From Candidatus Cloacimonas sp. SDB (lineage in GTDB: Bacteria; Cloacimonadota; Cloacimonadia; Cloacimonadales; TCS61): a stretch of DNA of 5,458 nt. The position numbers were made by a program, and so were the translations under genes. The first letter of the stretch is position 1, and the number at the start of each line of letters is the position of its first letter. A model generated the notes under the pieces. That model was not told where the DNA came from. It did not search any database and saw nothing but the letters and a program-made list of their open reading frames with translations. Shown piece by piece: positions 1-3,000 of this stretch. The stretch lies in assembly GCA_001412425.1 (NCBI GenBank), contig LKUH01000046.1, positions 1-5,458 of the forward strand. Direction: 5' to 3'.

Positions 1-1
1 T

Positions 2-29
2 AGCTGTACTATGATAATATAATACAACT
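2..29 (-). terminator. Possible transcription terminator stem-loop just after the stop codon
   Basis: On the minus strand the sequence after the stop can fold into an 11-bp stem (arms 19-29 and 2-12) with a 6-base loop (13-18). Nine pairs are Watson-Crick and two are G:U wobbles. The wobbles pair only in the minus-strand transcript; on the plus strand they become A:C mismatches. The 16-base gap from the stop codon fits a terminator. The stem is AT-rich and weak, and any U-run would lie beyond the left edge, so the call is tentative. Confidence 0.3.
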
Positions 30-45
30 GGGGGGACATTTGTCA

Positions 46-3000
46 CTATTTTAACAGCAGCATTTTTTTTACGGAATAAATTTCTCCAGCTTCCAACTTA
101 TAGAAATAAATTCCCGATGTAACCGGTATCTGATTGTTGTCTGTGCCATCCCATTCCACATCATAACATCCTGCTGCAGTGTTATTATTGATAAGAGTCT
201 TCACACATTGCCCTTTCAAATTGAATATTTCCAGTTTAACCAGGCAGTTTTCAGAAAGCTGGTAACTGATAATGGTGGAAGGATTAAAAGGGTTGGGGTA
301 ATTTCCGGTAAGTTCTGTCTGCAACGGGATCTGGTTTTCTTCCAACTGGTTAAAGTCAATTACCACTGTTTCCTGATTGGAAGGTTCCGATTCTTCTTCT
401 TCATACAAAGCAGTAATGTAATAGCAGTATTCACCATTAGGGAGCTGCCGGTCAATATAGTAGAGTTCTTCGGGATCAACAATCTCATAAATGATCTCTT
501 CATCTCTGTAGATATTGAATCCTGTCAGATCCCTGGTTCGATCATCATTGGTATTTTTGGAAACCTGTGTAACCTTAGTGCTTTCTATTTTCTGTTCAGG
601 AAGGAATTGAGATATCTCCCAAGCCAGATTTACGTCATTTTCAATAACTTCAGCCTGCAGGTCAGAAGGAGGTGTAAGATATTGCAGGTCAAAATTCAAG
701 GTAGAAATCAGAAGCTGCTCGATGACCACATTATATTCATAGATTGTTCCGTATCCGGCAAGCTGGGCATGGACGTCGTAGATTCCGGCTGGCAGGGGAA
801 GGGTATATTCTCCCTCATTATCGGGATGAATGGTAAAATCTCCGGCGGTTATGGCAACCTGATCAAGTGCACCTGAGCCTCCGGTGAGTGTAACATTCCC
901 TGCCAGATAACCAAAGGGGCTGCTTTCTGTGTTAGTGAGAATAACATCATCAATCCACCAGTTATTGATATTGTAGGAATTTCCGCTGAAGCAGAAGGCA
1001 AACTGGAAATCTTCTGTACCTACATCTGCTGTAGAAAGGGTAATATTTTCAGTAGTGGGGCTGATATTGCCTGCTGGAAAAGTATGAGCGTTAGTCCAGT
1101 TAACACCATCACTGCTGGTTTGAATATGAAGATCATAATTTCCGGAGAAGTGGCTGACTGAATGTTTGAATTCGAGTTCCAGCGAAAAGGAACCGAGCGT
1201 GCTTACCGGCAGCGAGATCAATCTCTGGTCACCTGTATTTTGAGGATACCAGTCGAACTGTGCTTCCGGTGCAGTACCTCCGGCTTGATTCCAGCTGCCT
1301 TGAGACCAGTTGGAATTGGGAGATGTTGACCAGCCAGTTGGCGGGAACAGCTCAAAATGCTCTTCCAGGTAAACCGGTATCAGGGCGATCACAATATTGA
1401 ACTCGCCTTCCTCCATGTAATCCTGGTCACAATTTATTCTCCAGTCAATTTCACAAAGATGTCCGATCTCGGCACTATCGGCTGCAGTAACATTGAAGAT
1501 TGCTGAGAGGGAAGCACCGGGATTAAACAGACTGACCTCGAAATCATTATCATTTATCATGATATTTTCATCAGTTGTTGAAATATGGATTAATCCATTA
1601 TATGCTGCAGCATCTCCAATATTTTCCAAGCTTACGATAACATCTGTAGTCTCTCCCGGATCCAGAATGTTATTGTTTCCGTCGTTGATCAGCTGGGAAG
1701 AATATACAATTTGGGGTGCCTGCAGAATTAATGTGAAGTGCAACTCCCAGTCATTTTCTGCACTTGTTACCAGAAGATCGGCTTGAACAATGTGTCCGTT
1801 AGGAGAATTATTTGCCACCTGGAAGGAGAAGGGTGTTTGATTTTGGGTCTGTCCACCTCCGGGAACTTCCTGGTAAGAAGCTGTATTATTTATAACGGCA
1901 ATGTATTCATCTTCAATATTTAACACAGCTGAAACGTCATTAGCCGAATTATTGCCAAGATTGTTCAAACTGATAAAAAGATCCACGGATTCACCGTATT
2001 CAATGGCTCCATTTTCATTCTCATCAACAATTGTCAGACCGCCAATCTGCAAATAGGGTTCATCCTGATAAATGGGTGGACCTGTAAAGCGCAGGGCGGT
2101 CTCGTTCTCAAGCGGTTTGGCAGCAGTTGGATAAGAATTATCAAAAGTATATTCCAGTCCGACAGATGCTGTATGATCTTCCAGACCTACTGTGGCGAAT
2201 TGACCATGTTCGAACCAGAATCCGCTATACTGTCCCTGATCAACATTGTTGACCACTTTATATTGGAACAGCAATTCATTATTATGATTGGAAGTGGGAT
2301 AATATACATTATCGTAGATGATTACTTGAAAAGTCTCTTCAGCGTAATTGTATTGATTCTGCAGGTTATTCCATTCAATTATGAACAGATGATTGGATTG
2401 ATCATAATAATAGGATACATCTCCGGAAGTGGCAATCAAGTCATCCCAGAAAGGTGCAATCAGGGGGGAAGGACCCAGCGGTCCCGGAATGCTCCAGTTC
2501 ATGAAGGATTCATTCTGCGTAAATCCCGGGCAGATCCAGCCGTTACTGCTGATACTGGCAGTGCTGTAATCTTCATCATAAAATCTCAGGATGAAAGGCA
2601 GATCAATATTATGAACATCACCCATATCACCGTAATCATTCATCACAATTTCAGTTCCAGGTCCGCCCAGTGCCGGCGATATTTCAATCCAGTTATACAG
2701 GGGTGCATTAATGGAATTATCTTCGTCATCATAACAATAATAACCAAAGGTATCGGGACCCAGAGGATCATTTACTGTTACTTCTCCGATCTCCAGCTGA
2801 AAGAAAATTGTCTGGGAAAATCCCAGGGAATTATAAAGCTGCAGCTGCAGGGGGATTTGAGTTCCCGCAAGTACATGAGTGCTTACAGTCAGCTCAAATC
2901 TGTCCGTGTTATTGGAAACAATCTCTTCAGGCAGAATTACCCCGAAATAGCCCTGGTCGTCCAGAATATCGATGTGATAATTGTCACAGCTCAAAGTGCC

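Noticed and set aside
208..876. Plus-strand open frame of 222 codons opposite the FnIII and C-terminal domains
   Set aside because: Also in register with the minus-strand codons; the product is low-complexity, rich in Phe/Ile and unrecognisable. It is a shadow of the real gene.
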